A stretch of DNA of 5,881 nt from Saprospiraceae bacterium (GTDB lineage: Bacteria > Bacteroidota > Bacteroidia > Chitinophagales > Saprospiraceae). The stretch lies in assembly GCA_020628755.1 (NCBI GenBank), contig JAHDEQ010000046.1:1405-7285 (forward strand), given 5' to 3'. The notes beneath the pieces were generated by a model that made no database searches, was not told the origin of the DNA, and saw nothing but the letters and a program-made list of their open reading frames with translations. Numbering within the stretch: position 1 is the first letter of the stretch; every line of letters begins with the position of its first letter. Positions 5,107-5,881 of the stretch are shown in pieces. Position numbers and translations under genes: made by a program.

Positions 5107-5881
5107 ATGGCTAAGAAGAAAGTTGAAAAAAATACATTAGTATCAGTTATTGACACAATTAAAGTAAAAGTTCAAGATATTAATAAAGATGTATTAGTAG
5201 CATCTGAAGAAGCTTTGAACGATTCTATCAAAGCAAGCAAAAAGTGGCAAGGACTTTTTGCGAATGGGATGAAAAAAGGAACTGACCTTTTAGGTGAACA
5301 ACAAACAATTGCCCTTGACACTATCGAAGCATTAGTTGGACAAGTTAAGCATGGCGATATGCGTTTGAGAAAACTTTTAGGACTTGAAAATTTCTCTTTC
5401 GAAAACATAATGAAAGGAGATTTAAAGCAATTGACTGAAATCGTAGAAGAAACAGTTGCTACTGTTTCTAAAACTGCAAAATCAGTTGTAGAAGATGTAA
5501 GAGAAGAAGTTGAAGGTGTTGCACAAAAAGCAACAGAAACAGTAAACTCTTTCATGGGTAACGCTACTACTCAAGTTAAAGATGTAACTCCTAAAGCAAA
5601 AGCAGCAGTTGCTAAAACAACAAAGAAAGCAACTGCTAAAGCTAAAACTACAGCTAAAAAAGCTGTAAAAGCGACTACTTCAAAAGCTACTAAAGCAGCA
5701 ACTACAACTAAAAAAGTTGCTACTACAACAGCAAAGAAAGTAACTAAAAAGGCAACAACTACTGCTGTTAAAACGACTAAGAAAGTAACTACTCCAGTTG
5801 CTAAAAAAACTACAAAAGTTGCAACTAAAGCGACTACTACCATCAAAGTAAATCCTACTGACTTAACTAAAATCGAAGGTA
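5107..5881 (+). CDS. Phasin-like helical protein with histone-H1-like Lys/Thr/Ala-rich tail (3' partial)
   Basis: An open frame of 258 codons runs off the window end. The ATG at 5107 follows an A/T-rich leader with no Shine-Dalgarno sequence. Residues 1-6 are MAKKKV. Residues about 10-150 are amphipathic helix with no signal peptide or membrane segment (VIDTIKVKVQDINKDVLVAS, then WQGLFANGMKKGTDLLGEQQ, then LDTIEALVGQVKHGDMRLRK). Residues 110-150 are rich in E/V/A/K, like a coiled coil. Residues about 158-246 are nearly all Lys, Thr, Ala and Val (for example KAKTTAKKAVKATT), strongly basic and like the tails of histone H1, AlgP and PhaF. The visible end, NPTDLTKIEG, looks like the start of an HhH nucleic-acid-binding domain. 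The layout of phasin-like helices plus an H1-like tail recalls PhaF of Pseudomonas, which binds polyhydroxyalkanoate granules and DNA. A nucleoid-associated protein unrelated to granules is an equal alternative. Confidence 0.85.
   Translation, partial: MAKKKVEKNTLVSVIDTIKVKVQDINKDVLVASEEALNDSIKASKKWQGLFANGMKKGTDLLGEQQTIALDTIEALVGQVKHGDMRLRKLLGLENFSFENIMKGDLKQLTEIVEETVATVSKTAKSVVEDVREEVEGVAQKATETVNSFMGNATTQVKDVTPKAKAAVAKTTKKATAKAKTTAKKAVKATTSKATKAATTTKKVATTTAKKVTKKATTTAVKTTKKVTTPVAKKTTKVATKATTTIKVNPTDLTKIEG

Noticed and set aside
5172..5555. Minus-strand open frame of 127 codons opposite the helical region of the last gene.
   Set aside because: It lies wholly antisense to a well-supported plus-strand gene and its translation is Ser/Thr/Phe-rich without any recognisable domain.
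5571..5846. Minus-strand open frame giving a very hydrophobic Val/Ala/Phe-rich peptide, like a membrane protein.
   Set aside because: It is the reverse complement of the Lys/Thr/Ala repeat tail of the plus-strand gene. The codons AAA, GCT and ACT read backwards give Phe, Ser/Ala and Val, so the hydrophobicity is an artefact.

Overview
The window looks like part of a Bacteroidota chromosome, probably a Cytophagales- or Saprospiria-like lineage, although the genus cannot be told from the sequence. The evidence is an 809-residue TonB-dependent receptor with a carboxypeptidase-regulatory-like N-terminal domain, promoter boxes of the Bacteroidota type (TAnnTTTG), A-rich leaders without Shine-Dalgarno sequences, and AT-rich DNA.

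Layout: (1) 1-692, plus strand: the 3' part of an ABC transporter ATPase of the NatA/CcmA type. (2) 703-736: a perfect 15-bp hairpin between two convergent genes. (3) 748-3177, minus strand: a TonB-dependent outer-membrane receptor. Its leader (about 3178-3420) holds a TPP (thiamine pyrophosphate) riboswitch, a terminator-like expression platform and a clean -7 promoter box. The receptor is therefore most probably for thiamine or a related compound. (4) 3504-4031, plus strand: a 175-residue hypothetical protein with a small WRG..HVQ-type N-terminal domain and a phasin-like helical C-terminus. (5) 4177-4950, plus strand: a stand-alone BTAD (SARP/AfsR-like) transcriptional regulator with no ATG start. 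(6) 5107 to the window edge, plus strand: a helical, phasin-like protein with a long Lys/Thr/Ala-rich histone-H1-like tail. It runs into what looks like the start of a helix-hairpin-helix (HhH) domain.

The thiamine receptor unit is self-contained: promoter, riboswitch, receptor and terminator. The three plus-strand genes 3504-5881 lie in the same direction and may form a functional neighbourhood, with a transcription factor between two small MAKKK-starting helical proteins, one of which probably binds DNA. Separate hairpins between the genes suggest they are not one simple operon. A granule or nucleoid role is an inference, not shown by the sequence.

The most unusual structural signal is a set of long imperfect hairpins whose arms are degenerate short tandem words. 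Two have an 8-nt period but unrelated words: 3307-3392, which forms the distal part of riboswitch helix P3, and 4952-5029, after the BTAD gene. A weaker one with a 7-nt period lies at 4037-4067. Shared architecture with unrelated sequence suggests a common process making intergenic hairpins in this genome.
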